The position numbers were made by a program, and so were the translations under genes. The notes under the pieces are model-generated. The model was not told the origin of the DNA and did no database searches. It saw nothing but the letters and a program-made list of their open reading frames with translations. From Pseudolabrys sp. (GTDB lineage: Bacteria; Pseudomonadota; Alphaproteobacteria; Rhizobiales; Xanthobacteraceae), in the NCBI GenBank assembly GCA_019246455.1, contig JAFAQJ010000358.1:1-6394 (forward strand): DNA of 6,394 nt, read 5' to 3'. Position 1 is the stretch's first letter; each line of letters begins with the position of its first letter. Below, piece after piece: positions 6,384-6,394 of this stretch.

Positions 6384-6394
6384 CAGATGGGATT

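Overview
The window is a high-GC, gene-dense stretch of chromosome with the content and order of a Hyphomicrobiales (Rhizobiales) alphaproteobacterium, probably near Bradyrhizobium, Rhodopseudomonas or Xanthobacteraceae. Three things support this: the dusB(nifR3)-ntrB-ntrC-ntrY run, the fused IspD-IspF enzyme typical of alpha- and epsilonproteobacteria, and the placement of a stand-alone CinA-C/PncC gene and a RatA/Coq10 gene beside ispDF. The genus is inferred from protein resemblance remembered from these families; no search was run.

Layout. Bases 1-232 (minus) hold the first 77 codons of ntrY, cut by the window edge. Bases 233-389 are a 157-bp gap between ntrC and ntrY with several inverted repeats and a candidate ntrY promoter. 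Bases 390-4016 (minus) form a tight dusB-ntrB-ntrC operon. dusB and ntrB overlap by an ATGA, and the ntrB stop lies in the ntrC Shine-Dalgarno. Bases 4017-4207 are a divergent intergenic region between dusB and ispDF. Bases 4208-5918 (plus) are ispDF and pncC, overlapping by 11 bp. Bases 5919-6383 (minus) are ratA, converging on pncC with no base between the two stop codons.

How the genes work together. NtrB and NtrC are the nitrogen-limitation two-component pair: a soluble PAS histidine kinase and a sigma-54 activator with receiver, AAA+ and Fis-type domains, both with intact key residues. NtrY is the membrane kinase of the related NtrYX pair; ntrX is expected beyond the left edge. DusB is the tRNA dihydrouridine synthase that heads this operon in many alphaproteobacteria. 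IspDF supplies two steps of the MEP isoprenoid pathway, PncC deamidates nicotinamide mononucleotide in NAD salvage, and RatA belongs to the START-like Coq10 family. These last three look like housekeeping neighbours, not one pathway.

No mobile element, CRISPR array, tRNA, rRNA or novel multigene system is visible. The points worth a second look are at the DNA-structure level: a 12-bp palindrome serving as both stop codons of pncC and ratA, palindromes lying on the candidate ntrY promoter, a pair of competing stems in the ntrY leader, a 16-bp perfect palindrome inside ispDF, and a hairpin abutting the dusB ribosome binding site.
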